From contig CAWFXW010000020.1 of NCBI GenBank assembly GCA_963819785.1, positions 248,001-312,000 of the forward strand: a DNA stretch of 64,000 nucleotides, written 5' to 3'. The DNA comes from Palsa-504 sp963819785. Its GTDB lineage: Bacteria > Actinomycetota > Actinomycetes > Streptosporangiales > Streptosporangiaceae. Below, in pieces: positions 41,535 to 50,669 of this stretch; position 1 is the first letter of the stretch, and each line of letters opens with the position of its first letter. The translations under genes were made by a program, and so were the position numbers. The notes under the pieces are model-generated. The model saw only the letters and a list, made by a program, of their open reading frames with translations, was not told the DNA's origin and did no database searches.

Positions 41535-43103
41535 ATGATCAAGGCAGGGCGCGGGGCCGATTTCCTGCAGCTGAGCCCGGCGGCGGCGCCGTCGCGGGGG
41601 CTGACCGGCTGGCTGGCCGACGCGATCCGGGCCGCCATCATCGACGGGCGGCTGGGGACCGGGACGGTGCTACCCGCGACCCGGTTGCTGGCCGACGACC
41701 TGGGGGTCTCGCGCGGAGTGGTGGTCGAGGCCTACCAGCGGCTGGCCGACGAGGGCCTGGTCAGCGCGCGGCCGGGGACGGGAACCAGGGTGTCCGGGCT
41801 GCTGCCGCGGGCTACGGCGGCGCCGACGGGGGCGGGCGCGGGAGGGGCGCGGGCGGAGGGGGCGGGCGCGGGAGGGGCGCGGGCGGAGGGGGCGGGCGCG
41901 GGAGGGGCGCGGGCGGAGGGGGCGGGCGCGGGACGGGGACGGGGGCGGGGGGCGCCTGCGCTGTTGCCGCAGCCGTGGCGGGCGCGGGCGGAACTGGACC
42001 TGTCGCCGGGGGTGCCGGACCTGTCGGGGTTCCCGCGTGCGGGCTGGTTGCGCGCGGAGCGGGCGGTGCTGGACCGGGCGAGCGTGACCGAGCTTGGCTA
42101 CGGCGACCCGCGCGGCAACCAGTCGCTGCGCCGGGAGCTCGCGGGGTGGCTGGCCAGGACGCGGGGGCTGCGGGCCGCGCCGGACGACATCATCGTGGTC
42201 AGCGGGGTGGCCCAGGCCCTGGCCCTGCTGGCCCGGTGGCTGAACGTCCACGGCCGGCCGCAGATCGCGGTCGAAGACCCCGGCTCGCTCGGATCGCGCG
42301 AGGAACTCGCCTACTGGGGCCTGACCGCCGTGCCGGTCCCGGTCGACGAGCACGGGCTGCAGACCGCCCGGCTGGCCGGCAGCGGCGTGCGGGCCGCGCT
42401 GCTCACCCCCGCCCACCAGTTCCCGACCGGGGTGGTGCTCGCCCCGCAGCGCCGCCGCGAACTGCTCGACTGGGCCGTCGCGGCCGACGCGCTGATCATC
42501 GAGGACGACTACGACGCCGAGTACCGCTACGACCGGGCCCCGGTGCCCGCGCTGCAGACCGCCGCGCCCGGTCACGTCGCCTACGCGGGCACCACGTCCA
42601 AGACGCTGGCCCCGGGCATGCGGCTGGGCTGGCTGGTCCCGCCGGCCCAGCTGCAAGCCGACCTGGTCGAGGCCAAGCACGCCGCCGACCTGGGCAGCCC
42701 CGCGCTGCCGCAGCTGGTCCTGGCCCGGCTGATCGCCACCGGCGAGCTGGAGCAGCACATCCGGACCGTCCGCAAGCGCCAGCGCAGCCGGCGCGACGCG
42801 CTGCTCGGCGCGCTGCGCGAGCACCTGCCGCAGGCCCGGGTGCAGGGCATCCCGGCCGGGTTGCACCTGCTCATCACGTTCCCGGCGCTGGCCTTGGACG
42901 ACATCGACCTGGCCGAGCGCATCCACCGGGCGGGGGTGCTGGTCCACCCGTTGTCCTGGCACCGGCAGCGGCCCGGGCCGCCAGGGCTCGTGCTCGGGTA
43001 CGCGGCGCACACGCCGGACCAGCTGCGCGAGGCGGCCCGGCGCATCGCGCGGGCGGTGCCGGGCCAGCAGGCGGTGCCGGGCCAGCAGGCGGTGCCGGGC
43101 TAA
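41535..43103 (+). CDS. MocR/PdxR-type GntR regulator with aminotransferase domain
   Basis: 522 residues from ATG 41535. The N-terminal GntR winged helix (about 20-85) includes VLPATRLLADDLGVSRGVVV and GLVSARPGTGTRVS. A Gly/Ala/Arg linker made of 10-residue repeats follows. The class I aminotransferase-like domain (about 150-510) keeps the PLP lysine in GTTSKTLAPGMRLGW and the DDYDAEYRYDR motif. Such proteins sense PLP or amino compounds and control PLP or transport genes; here the obvious target is the divergent EamA gene. Confidence 0.9.
   Translation: MIKAGRGADFLQLSPAAAPSRGLTGWLADAIRAAIIDGRLGTGTVLPATRLLADDLGVSRGVVVEAYQRLADEGLVSARPGTGTRVSGLLPRATAAPTGAGAGGARAEGAGAGGARAEGAGAGGARAEGAGAGRGRGRGAPALLPQPWRARAELDLSPGVPDLSGFPRAGWLRAERAVLDRASVTELGYGDPRGNQSLRRELAGWLARTRGLRAAPDDIIVVSGVAQALALLARWLNVHGRPQIAVEDPGSLGSREELAYWGLTAVPVPVDEHGLQTARLAGSGVRAALLTPAHQFPTGVVLAPQRRRELLDWAVAADALIIEDDYDAEYRYDRAPVPALQTAAPGHVAYAGTTSKTLAPGMRLGWLVPPAQLQADLVEAKHAADLGSPALPQLVLARLIATGELEQHIRTVRKRQRSRRDALLGALREHLPQARVQGIPAGLHLLITFPALALDDIDLAERIHRAGVLVHPLSWHRQRPGPPGLVLGYAAHTPDQLREAARRIARAVPGQQAVPGQQAVPG
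41829..41933 (+). repeat. 30-bp tandem repeats in the MocR linker
   Basis: Three exact 30-bp units (41829, 41859, 41889) and half of a fourth encode GAGAGGARAE repeats between the DNA-binding and aminotransferase domains. Length keeps the frame. Confidence 0.95.
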
Positions 43104-43112
43104 CGGGCCGGG

Positions 43113-43613
43113 CTAACGGGCCGGATCGGACGGGGAACTGGCTGCGGCGGGGGCGCGGGGCGGGGCCGCTGAGCGGCGGGCGTCGGCGCGGCGGTGACGG
43201 CGGGCCACGGCGTGCAGCTGGCTGATGCGCGCGGCTCCGGCCAGGATGGTGAGCAGCACGCCGCACACGGCCGAGAGCAGCATGGCCACGCCGAGCGGCA
43301 GGTGCCCGTGAGCGCCGAGGTAGGAGACGTCCACCGCCCGGCCGTTCTGCAGGATGAAGATGAGCAGGAACAGCAGGACCACGGCGAAGAAGACGACCGC
43401 GAACCACAGGCCGCTGAGCCTGGTGGGCCTGATCTTGTGCTGCGGCAGCGGCGACGGTGCGGCCGGGCCCGGCTGCTGAGCCCCGGGCGGAGGCGCCACC
43501 GGGGCGGACTGCTCCGGCGGTGCGTCAAGCTGCGGGTCGAGCTGCGGGTCGGGGGCGGTAGCCGACCCCTGGGTGCTGGGCTGCGGTTCTGTACTCACGG
43601 CGGCGACCCCCAT
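43113..43613 (-). CDS. LapA-family (DUF1049) membrane protein
   Basis: About 166 residues from 43613, or 161 from GTG 43598. A Pro/Gln-rich cytosolic N-terminus is followed by two transmembrane helices (about 67-88 and 104-126) with the family motif FILQNGRAVDVSYLG between them. A basic Arg/Ala tail follows. LapA proteins help assemble envelope lipids in proteobacteria; the actinobacterial role is unclear. It converges on the MocR gene with a 9-bp gap. Confidence 0.8.
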   Translation of the reverse strand: MGVAAVSTEPQPSTQGSATAPDPQLDPQLDAPPEQSAPVAPPPGAQQPGPAAPSPLPQHKIRPTRLSGLWFAVVFFAVVLLFLLIFILQNGRAVDVSYLGAHGHLPLGVAMLLSAVCGVLLTILAGAARISQLHAVARRHRRADARRSAAPPRAPAAASSPSDPAR

Positions 43614-43661
43614 CGCGTAGATGGGGTGATACTGCCCGTCGGGGCCCGGGTTATGCGCGGC

Positions 43662-44307
43662 TCAGCCTTCGAGGTAGGCGAGGACGGCCAGCACGCGCCG
43701 GTTGTCGTCGTCGGAGGGCTGCAGGTCGAGCTTGGTGAAGATGGACGCGGTGTGCTTGGCCACGGCGCGTTCGGTGATGACCAGGCGCTGCGCGATGGCG
43801 GCGTTGGACCGGCCCTCGGCCATCAGGGCCAGCACCTCGCGCTCACGCGGGCTGAGCGCGCCGAGGCTGGCGTTGCCGGTGTTGCGGGCGAGCAAGCGGG
43901 CGATCACCTCCGGATCCATGGCCGTGCCGCCGTCCGCGACCCGGCGGAACGGCGTCCACGAACTGGGCGCTGTCGAACACCCGGTCCTTGAGCAGGTAGC
44001 CGATGCCCCCGCTGCCACTGGCCAGCAGCTCGCGGGCGTACAGCTGCTCGACGTACTGGGACAGGACCAGGACCGGCAGGCCGGGCACCTCCCGCCGGGC
44101 GGCCAGCGCGGCCCGGATCCCCTCGTCGGTGAAGCTGGGCGGCAGCCGGACGTCCACGATGGCCACGTCCGGCGCCTCCTTGGTCACCGCGGCCAGCAGG
44201 TCGGCCCCGTTGTCCACGGCCGCGGTGATCTCGTGGCCGTGGGCCTGCAACATCCGGGTCAGGCCGTCCCTCAGCAGGAAGAGGTCTTCGGCAATGACAA
44301 CTCGCAC
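43662..44307 (-). CDS. NarL/LuxR-type response regulator (frameshift near 43947)
   Basis: The receiver domain from ATG 44307 is clear (MRVVIAEDLFLLRDGLTRML, phospho-Asp in DVAIVDVRLP, LVLSQYV, GYLLKDRV). After FVDAV the frame is lost, while the LuxR helix-turn-helix (LSPREREVLALMAEGRSNAA, ERAVAKHTASIFTKLDL) continues in another frame to 43662. One extra base near 43947 explains the break. Its start overlaps the kinase gene by 37 bp, so this is its cognate regulator. Confidence 0.88.
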
Positions 44308-45635
44308 GGAATCTCCATGGTTACCGCGGTCGGGCCGCCCGGCGGGCTGCTGACGGCCAGCACGCCGTCGAAGGCGGCCAGCCGGCGCTCGATCCCGCGC
44401 AGGCCGGTGCCGCGGGCGGGGTCGGCGCCGCCGTGCCCGTTGTCGGTCACCCCGATGCGCAGCATCTGGTCGGTGTGCCGGATGTCAACCCAGGTCTCGC
44501 TGGCCTCGGCGTGCTTGGACACGTTGGCCAGCAACTCGCTGACCGCGAAGTAGGCGGCCGACTCGACCGGCGCGGGCGGCCGGCCGTGCAGGTCGCTGGC
44601 CAGGTGGATGCGCAGCGGCGTGTCCAGCGCCAGGGCCTGCACGGCGTCGGCCAGGCCGCGGTCGGCCAGCACCGGCGGGTGGATGCCGCGGACCAGGGCG
44701 CGCAGCTCGGCCAGGGCCTTCACCGAGGCGTCGCGGGCCTCGAACAGCAGCGCCCGCGCGGCGTCGGGGTTGGAGTCGATGATCTGGCCCGCGGCGTCCA
44801 GGGTCATGCCCATGGCCACCAGCCGGGCCTGCGCCCCGTCGTGCAGGTCGCGCTCGATCCGGCGGATCTCGGCCGCCCCGGTGTCCAGGGCCTCGCTCCG
44901 GGTCTGCGACAGGTGGCGGACCCGCGAGACCAGTTCGGCCTGGCCGGACGGCGCGAGCACCGCGGCGGCCAGCAGGCCGTACCCGCGCAGCAGCCACGGC
45001 GCCGCCGCCACCCCGGTGGCCACCATCGCGAAGCCGATGACGACCAGGGTCGGCTTGGTGTTGCCGGGAAAGGCAGGCGGCGGGACCGCCTTTGATACCA
45101 CCGGGACGAGGAACGCGACCGCGCCGACCACGATCAAGATCGCGGAGGCGGCCGCCACCAGCCACCCGACGACGGCGTTCACCACCACCCAGAGCAGGTC
45201 CCGCCAGGTCGCCACGTCGCCGAGCAGCCAGCGCAGGCGCGCGACGTAGCCCCTCGTGGCCAGGTCCGCAGGCGCGCGCCGGTACGTCTCGGGGATCGCT
45301 ACTCCGCACCACCGCCAGGTCAGCAGCCGGGTCAGCCTGGCCACCCCGCGGACGGCCAGCAGCACGGGCGGGACGGCGTAGCGGATCATGGCCAGGCCGG
45401 CGCCGAGTACCAGCAGGGCCAGCAGCGCGCGCCGGCCCGCGTCCGCGCCGTTGTCGCCGGCGGTGAGGGCCCCGGAACCGAACACCGCCAGGAAGACCGA
45501 CCCGAGCAGGACCAGCAGCAGCACGACCTCGGCCAGCACCAGAGCGCCCAGGGCCACGCCGCGGATCACGGCGGTCAGGCACGACTCCAGGCCGAGCCGG
45601 GGCCTGCCGGGCGCGAGCCGACTGTCGGTGACCAT
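44271..45635 (-). CDS. HisKA_3-type sensor histidine kinase
   Basis: 454 residues from ATG 45635, with GGGAGGTG upstream. The N-terminal half has five to six transmembrane helices. The phospho-acceptor motif is RDLHDGAQARLVAMGMTL, and the ATP-binding domain has ELLANVSKHA, VTDNGHGG and GTGLRGIERRLAAFDG. This DesK/NarX-class kinase pairs with the overlapping LuxR-type regulator. The signal is unknown; a membrane or cell-envelope cue is likely since there is no large extracellular domain. Confidence 0.92.
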   Translation of the reverse strand: MVTDSRLAPGRPRLGLESCLTAVIRGVALGALVLAEVVLLLVLLGSVFLAVFGSGALTAGDNGADAGRRALLALLVLGAGLAMIRYAVPPVLLAVRGVARLTRLLTWRWCGVAIPETYRRAPADLATRGYVARLRWLLGDVATWRDLLWVVVNAVVGWLVAAASAILIVVGAVAFLVPVVSKAVPPPAFPGNTKPTLVVIGFAMVATGVAAAPWLLRGYGLLAAAVLAPSGQAELVSRVRHLSQTRSEALDTGAAEIRRIERDLHDGAQARLVAMGMTLDAAGQIIDSNPDAARALLFEARDASVKALAELRALVRGIHPPVLADRGLADAVQALALDTPLRIHLASDLHGRPPAPVESAAYFAVSELLANVSKHAEASETWVDIRHTDQMLRIGVTDNGHGGADPARGTGLRGIERRLAAFDGVLAVSSPPGGPTAVTMEIPCELSLPKTSSC

Positions 45636-45766
45636 CGTGGTGCACCTCCCTTCCTGGTCCCAGTCTGGCCGCCCGCCGGCCGGGCCGGAAGTGACGCTGG
45701 ACCCCGAACTTCGGGTGTACCTAGGTCCACCCCTTGCGGGCCGTAGGCCACGGAAGTGCTTTTTTA

Positions 45767-45801
45767 CCGAACGACCGTGGTGTCGAGCCATGGCCGTTCG
45801 G
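45767..45801. promoter_or_regulatory. Inverted repeat between kinase and amidotransferase genes
   Basis: CCGAACGACC and GGCCGTTCGG, nine of ten positions paired, 15 nt apart, preceded by six T on the plus strand. It lies in the divergent 278-bp region and could be an operator; it is also a variant of the CCGAACGGNCCGTGG motif seen elsewhere in the window. Confidence 0.35.
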
Positions 45802-45913
45802 CATAAGAAAATCCGGGCAGAAGCGGCGCGATCGTCATGTTACACGCAGTGACGACTGCGGGCCGGGGCTCCTCCTTCGTCCGCTCGTGAGACCATTCCC
45901 GGGGAGGTGCGCT

Positions 45914-46771
45914 ATGTGCAGGCTGTTCGGGCTCACGGCGGGGAGGACACCGGTCCGGACGACGTTCTGGCTGCTGGACGCGCCCGATTCGCTGGAGGTG
46001 CAGAGCCACCGTAACGCGGACGGCGCCGGGATCGGGTACTTCGACACCGCCCGCGCCCCGGTGCTGGACAAGCAGCCGGAGCCGGCGTTCGCCGACCAGG
46101 AGTTCATCCGCGAGGCGCGGCAGGCTTCCTCGGTGACGTTCGTGGCGCACGTCCGCTGGGCGACCGCGGGCGGCCGGACGGTACACAACACCCACCCGTT
46201 CGCGATGCACGGGCGGATCATGGCGCACAACGGGGGGTTCGGCGAGCTGGCCCTTTTGGAGAAGCAGCTTGGCCCGTACGCCGCCCTGGTGCAGGGGGAC
46301 ACCGACTCCGAGCGGTATTTCGCGCTGATCATCCAGCAGACCGAGGCGCACGGCGGCGACATCGGGGCCGGGATCACCGCCGCGGCGCGCTGGATCGCCG
46401 AGCACCTGCCGCTCTCCTCGCTGAACACCATCGTCGCCGCGGCCGGGGAGTTGTGGGCGCTGCGCTACGCGGGCCAGCACGCGCTGCACATCCTTTCGCG
46501 CGCGGCCGGGACTTCCCGGGTCGAGGCCGGGGCGCGGGGCATGCACGTACGCAGCGCTACGTCGTCGGTGCACGCGCCGGGGCTGGACGCGGTGCCGTCG
46601 GTGGTGGTCGCCTCGGAGGAGCTGGACGGGGAGAGCGGGTGGCGGATGCTGGAGGCGGGTGAGCTGGTGCACGTGGGGGCGGACCTTCGCGTGCAGTCGG
46701 CGGTAGTGCTTCCTGAGGCGCCCGCGCGGCTGGTGCCGTTGCCCGCTGGCAACCCGAACATCGACACGTGA
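45914..46771 (+). CDS. Class II glutamine amidotransferase (YafJ-like)
   Basis: 285 residues from ATG 45914, with GGGGAGGTG upstream. After Met removal Cys2 (MCRLFGLTAG) is the nucleophile. NADGAGIGYF, VRWATAGGRTVHNTHPF and AHNGGFGEL bind glutamine. It hydrolyses the amide of glutamine or a related gamma-glutamyl compound; an EgtC-like role is possible, but no ergothioneine genes are adjacent, so the substrate is open. Confidence 0.88.
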   Translation: MCRLFGLTAGRTPVRTTFWLLDAPDSLEVQSHRNADGAGIGYFDTARAPVLDKQPEPAFADQEFIREARQASSVTFVAHVRWATAGGRTVHNTHPFAMHGRIMAHNGGFGELALLEKQLGPYAALVQGDTDSERYFALIIQQTEAHGGDIGAGITAAARWIAEHLPLSSLNTIVAAAGELWALRYAGQHALHILSRAAGTSRVEAGARGMHVRSATSSVHAPGLDAVPSVVVASEELDGESGWRMLEAGELVHVGADLRVQSAVVLPEAPARLVPLPAGNPNIDT

Positions 46772-46881
46772 GCTCTATCCAGCAGAGAGTGGCACTCATT
46801 GGTTGGCCCGCGGGCGGGCTGGGGGCGGATGGCGTTGCTGGGAACGCGAGGCGCGGGAGGGTTGACGAAGAAGTAGCGGAG

Positions 46882-46954
46882 TAGCCCCGACCGGATTCGA
46901 ACCGGCGTTACCGCCTTGAGAGGGCGGCGTCCTAGGCCTCTAGACGACGGGGCC
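46882..46954 (-). tRNA. tRNA-Glu (CUC)
   Basis: Cloverleaf on the minus strand: acceptor GGCCCCG / CGGGGCU (one G-U), D arm with GTCTAGAGGCCTAGGAC, anticodon stem CCGCC/GGCGG with loop CTCTCAA (anticodon CUC), and T loop GGTTCGAATCC. CCA is not encoded. Confidence 0.95.
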
Positions 46955-47108
46955 GAGCATGTCCCGGCAGGAAGTCCTGCCGGGCCGAGATCCAGCGCAC
47001 ACATTACCGCCTCGGCCACGGTGAGGCCAACCGGAGGATTCCGGAGGCTACCGCTTCCCGAGACGAACAAGCGCGGACGTGAGGTACATCCGCGCTGGTC
47101 AGTTGAGC

Positions 47109-47183
47109 TGGCTGGGGTACCAGGACTCGAACCTAGACTAACAGGGCCAGAACCTGTCGGGCTGCCAATTACCCCATACCCCA
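47109..47183 (-). tRNA. tRNA-Gln (CUG)
   Basis: Cloverleaf on the minus strand: acceptor TGGGGTA / TACCCCA, discriminator G, CCA encoded. Anticodon stem ACAGG/CCTGT with loop TTCTGGC (anticodon CUG); T loop GGTTCGAGTCC. It lies 154 bp upstream of tRNA-Glu on the same strand. Confidence 0.95.
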
Positions 47184-47257
47184 ATGGCATCGCGCCCGGC
47201 GGCCGGGCGCGTTCACGCAGTCTAGCGGACTCCGCTGGCGGCAGCCAACACGAGAGC

Positions 47258-48970
47258 TCACAGCGGCTCGATGACGGTCATTCCCGCCTCGCGGTCCAGG
47301 CGGAGCCAGCGGGTGATCCCGGCCGAGCGCAGGAACGGCAGGTCGTGGCTGGCGGCCAGGATCGCGCCGCGGTAGCCCGCCAGGGCCTGCGAGAGCTGGC
47401 GGACCGAGGCCATGTCCAGGTTGTTGGTCGGCTCGTCGAGGAGCAGCAGCTGAGGGGCGGGCTGGGCGAGCAGCAGGGCGGCGAGCACGGCGCGGAACCG
47501 CTCGCCGCCGGACAGGGTGCCGGCCATCCGGTCGGCGCGTTCGCCGCGGAACAGGAACCGGGCCAGGCCGGCCCGGGCCTCGTTGACCGACGCGGCCGGA
47601 GCGGCCACCCGGACGTTGTCGACCACGGTCAGCGAGTCATCGAGGATGTCGAGACGCTGGGGCAGGTAGCCGACGACCGCGCCGAGGCGGACGCCGACGC
47701 CGGGCAGCGGGGCCAGGCCGGCGATCGCGCGCAGCAAGGTGGTCTTGCCGGCGCCGTTCGGACCGGTCAGGGCGATCCGCTCGGGGCCGCGGAGGATGAG
47801 CTCGGCCAGGACCGCGGACTGGGCGGGGGTGGTCGCTGCGGCGGGTGTCGGCGGGGCCGGGTTAGAGGCGGCGGCGGTCGGCGGGGCGGCGGGGGTCGGC
47901 GGGGCGGGGGTGGCGGCGGGGTGCCAGGGGGTGGACAGGCCGGTCAGGGTGAGGACGGTGCGGCCGGCGGGGACGGTGGTGGCGGGGAGGTCGACGCGGA
48001 TCTCGGCGTCGTCGCGGACGGATTGTCCGGCCTCGTCGAGGCGGTCGCGGGCGGCCTGGAGGCGGTCGGCGTGCAGCTCGCGGGAGCGGCCGGCGCTCTC
48101 CTGGGCGGCGCGCTTGCGGGCGCTGGCGACGATCTTGGGCAGGCTGCCCGAGGCGGCGAGCTTGCGGCCCTGGCGGTCGCGGCGGGCCTGCTTGACCTGG
48201 GCCTCGACCAGGTCCCTGCGCTCGCGGCGGACGTCGGCGGCGGCGGTGGCGACGGCGCGTTCGGCGGCGGCCTGCTCGGCGGCGAGCAGGTCCTCGTAGT
48301 CGGTCAGGTTGCCGCCGTACATCCGGACGGCCCCGGCCGACAGGTCGGCGATCTGGTCGACGCGCTCGAGCAGTTCGCGGTCGTGGCTGACGATGACCAG
48401 CACCCCGGTCCAGGCGGCCACGGCGTCGTAGAGCCTGGCGCGCGCGTCCAGGTCGAGGTTGTTGGTGGGCTCGTCGAGCAGCAGGATGTCCGGGCGGCGC
48501 AGGAACAGGGCGGCCAGCGCGGCCAGGATGGTCTCGCCGCCGGACAGGCGCTCAACGCGGTCGTCGAGGTCCACGGTGGCCAGGCCCAGGCGGTCCAGCC
48601 AGGCCCGGGCCCGCTCCTCGACGTCCCAGTCGTCCCCGACGGCGGCGAAGAACTCCGCCCCGGTCTGGCCCGCCTCGATGGCGTGCAGCGCGTCCCGGGC
48701 GGCGGTGACGCCGAGCAGGTCGCTGACGCTGCGGTGGGTGCCCAGCGTGATGGCCTGCGGCAGGTAGCCGACCTCGCCCCCGGCGCGGATGCTGCCCGCG
48801 CTCGGGCGCAGCTCGCCAGCGACAAGGCGGAGCAGGGTGGACTTGCCCGAGCCGTTGACCCCGATCAGGCCGGTGCGGCCGGGCCCGAAGGAGAAAGTCA
48901 GGCCGGACAGGACGGGGGCGCCGTCGGGCCAGCTGAAACTGAGGTCGGAGCAGACAATGGCGGCGGTCAT
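47258..48970 (-). CDS. ABC-F family ATPase (ribosome-protection type)
   Basis: 570 residues from ATG 48970. Two ATPase cassettes without membrane domains: GVNGSGKSTLLRLVAGEL, LSGGETILAALAALFL and LLLDEPTNNLDLD in the first; TGPNGAGKTTLLRAIAGL, LSGGERFRAVLAALLL and LLLDEPTNNLD in the second. An Arg/Lys/Ala-rich inter-domain linker (about 235-310) would reach the ribosomal P-tRNA site. A Pro/Ala repeat region follows at about 350-390. Related proteins give resistance to ribosome-binding antibiotics or rescue stalled ribosomes; which applies cannot be told from sequence. Confidence 0.92.
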   Translation of the reverse strand: MTAAIVCSDLSFSWPDGAPVLSGLTFSFGPGRTGLIGVNGSGKSTLLRLVAGELRPSAGSIRAGGEVGYLPQAITLGTHRSVSDLLGVTAARDALHAIEAGQTGAEFFAAVGDDWDVEERARAWLDRLGLATVDLDDRVERLSGGETILAALAALFLRRPDILLLDEPTNNLDLDARARLYDAVAAWTGVLVIVSHDRELLERVDQIADLSAGAVRMYGGNLTDYEDLLAAEQAAAERAVATAAADVRRERRDLVEAQVKQARRDRQGRKLAASGSLPKIVASARKRAAQESAGRSRELHADRLQAARDRLDEAGQSVRDDAEIRVDLPATTVPAGRTVLTLTGLSTPWHPAATPAPPTPAAPPTAAASNPAPPTPAAATTPAQSAVLAELILRGPERIALTGPNGAGKTTLLRAIAGLAPLPGVGVRLGAVVGYLPQRLDILDDSLTVVDNVRVAAPAASVNEARAGLARFLFRGERADRMAGTLSGGERFRAVLAALLLAQPAPQLLLLDEPTNNLDMASVRQLSQALAGYRGAILAASHDLPFLRSAGITRWLRLDREAGMTVIEPL

Positions 48971-49013
48971 CAGGGTGGCTCCCAGCACGTAGGACGGACT
49001 TCCGTTACGTGTG

Positions 49014-49040
49014 GCGACACCACGGCCAGCGCGGTATCGC
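49014..49040 (-). promoter_or_regulatory. Leader hairpin upstream of the ABC-F gene
   Basis: 8-bp stem GCGACACC / GGTATCGC (one G-T) with an 11-nt loop, about 45 bp before the ABC-F start on the minus strand. A six-codon frame (MPSAGE) precedes it. Antibiotic-responsive attenuation controls many ABC-F genes; this assignment is speculative. Confidence 0.3.
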
Positions 49041-49096
49041 TGACCTCAGGAACGCACCGCTACTCTCCCGCCGACGGCATCAGGGACAAGTGGAGT

Positions 49097-50392
49097 TTAC
49101 CCGAGGGATCCCGGGGCGGCGAGGAAGAGGCGGGCCGGGCCGGCGGCGTGCAGGGGGCCGTCGGCGGCGGGGATGAAGCAGGACTCGCCGCGGGCCAGCT
49201 TGAGCGTGTCGCCGCTGTCGGCGCGCAGGGTGGCGAGGCCGTCGGCGCACAGGACGATCCGGGGGCCGGCCGCGGGCAGGAGCACCTCGGGAGCGGCGGG
49301 AGCGGCCGGGTCGGCGGGCGCGGCTTCGGGACCCGGCAGGACGGCGGGCGCGGCTTCGGAACCCGGCAGGACGACGACGTAGAGGCGGAACTCGGGGGCC
49401 GGGGTGTCGAACCAGGTGACGCCGTCGCCGAGGGGGGCGGGGGTCAGGACCGGGACGGTGACGGCCGGGTCGAGCAGCGCGAGCAGTTCGGGGACGTCGA
49501 TGTGCTTGCCGGTCAGGCCGGCCCGGACCACGTTGTCGGAGTTGGCCAGCACCTCGATGCCGGTGCCGTGCAGGTAGGAGTGCAGGCCGCCGGCGGGCAG
49601 GAACACCGCCTGGCCCGGGGCCAGCACCTCGTGCCGCATGAGCAGCATGGCCACCACGCCGAGGTCGCCGGGGTGATCCCTGGCGGCGCGGACGACCGCG
49701 GCGCAGGCGGCGGCGTAGGGGCTGGCGGCGGAAGGGGCTGGAGGGGTCGAGGAGGCGAGTGGGGCCGAGGAGTCGGGAGGGGCTGCTGTGGGTGTGCGGG
49801 CCAGAGTGGCGCAGGCGGCGGTGACGGTGCTGATCAGGTCGGCACGGAAAGGTTCGGGCCATTCGAGGATGGTGGTCAGGGCCTGGCTCAGGGCGTGCGG
49901 GCTGCTGGCGGCTTCGAGCCGGGCGGCCAGCGGGGTGAGCTGGGGAACGGACAGGGCGCGCAGGAGGGCGGCGGCGTCGCGCGGGGTGCGCAGGCCGGCC
50001 AGGACCTCGAACGGGGTCAGCGCGCACAGCAGCTCGGGCTTGGGCCAGTCATCGACGTAGTTGACGTTCCGGGCGCGGAAGCCGGCCCGGGCCTGGGCGC
50101 GGGTGGGATGCACCTGGATCGACAGCGCCTGCTCGGCGGACAGCACCTTGAGCAGGAACGGCAGCCGGGGGCCGAACTCGGCCATGCAGGCGGACCCGAG
50201 CTCGCGGTCCGGGTCGGCGGCGATGACGGCGTCCAGGGTGGTCCCGGCCGCGCCGGAGGGGGCCGACGAGTGGGCGCCCATCCACAGCTCGGCTTCGGGG
50301 CCGGGAGCCGGGACCGGGCGACCCTGGAGTTCGGCGATCCCGTGCCTGGAGCCCCACGCGTAGGGGCGGATTACCGGCTGGAGAAGCTCCAC
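49097..50392 (-). CDS. manA: Mannose-6-phosphate isomerase, class I
   Basis: 431 residues. MELLQPVIRPYAWGSRHGIAE is the family start; zinc and substrate motifs are LSIQVHPTRAQARAGF, YVDDWPKPELLCALTPFEVL and PAGGLHSYLHGTGIEVLANSDN. It interconverts fructose- and mannose-6-phosphate for mannosylated envelope compounds, which fits the two mannosyltransferase-like GT-C genes elsewhere. Low-complexity Ala/Pro/Ser inserts near residues 200-225 and 345-370 are repeat-derived. Confidence 0.95.
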   Translation of the reverse strand: MELLQPVIRPYAWGSRHGIAELQGRPVPAPGPEAELWMGAHSSAPSGAAGTTLDAVIAADPDRELGSACMAEFGPRLPFLLKVLSAEQALSIQVHPTRAQARAGFRARNVNYVDDWPKPELLCALTPFEVLAGLRTPRDAAALLRALSVPQLTPLAARLEAASSPHALSQALTTILEWPEPFRADLISTVTAACATLARTPTAAPPDSSAPLASSTPPAPSAASPYAAACAAVVRAARDHPGDLGVVAMLLMRHEVLAPGQAVFLPAGGLHSYLHGTGIEVLANSDNVVRAGLTGKHIDVPELLALLDPAVTVPVLTPAPLGDGVTWFDTPAPEFRLYVVVLPGSEAAPAVLPGPEAAPADPAAPAAPEVLLPAAGPRIVLCADGLATLRADSGDTLKLARGESCFIPAADGPLHAAGPARLFLAAPGSLG

Positions 50393-50401
50393 CCGGGCAT
50401 G

Positions 50402-50629
50402 TTAACCCGGCTCCGGGGTGTCGGCCGGGTACTCGACGAGCGCCACCACGCGGCTGGCCATGAACCGGGCGGTGCGGACCGGGGTCCCGGTGCGGGTTAC
50501 CTCGCTGACCTCGATGATCCCGCGCCGGTTGGCGATGTCGACGCGCCGCCCGGCCTTGGTGGCCCTGATGTCGTAGGTCTGCGTGCCATCACCGGAGTCG
50601 ATCACGATCTCGACGCGGTCTCCCTTCAC
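50402..50629 (-). CDS. Small conserved protein of unknown function (75 aa)
   Basis: 75 residues from ATG 50629 (MKGDRVEIVIDSGDGTQTYD), after GGTTCC/GAGG-type sequence. It looks like a small beta-barrel fold (KAGRRVDIANRRGIIEVSEV, RFMASRVVALVEY). I recognise no domain but the codon use and position between moeZ and manA support a real gene. It ends 9 bp before manA begins. Confidence 0.7.
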   Translation of the reverse strand: MKGDRVEIVIDSGDGTQTYDIRATKAGRRVDIANRRGIIEVSEVTRTGTPVRTARFMASRVVALVEYPADTPEPG

Positions 50630-50669
50630 GGGAACCTCCGAGCCACGGTCCGTTCGGAATAAAAGGGTT

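Noticed and set aside
46916..50662. A 1248-residue open frame on the plus strand
   Set aside because: It runs antisense through the tRNA region, the ABC-F gene and manA; composition is artefactual.
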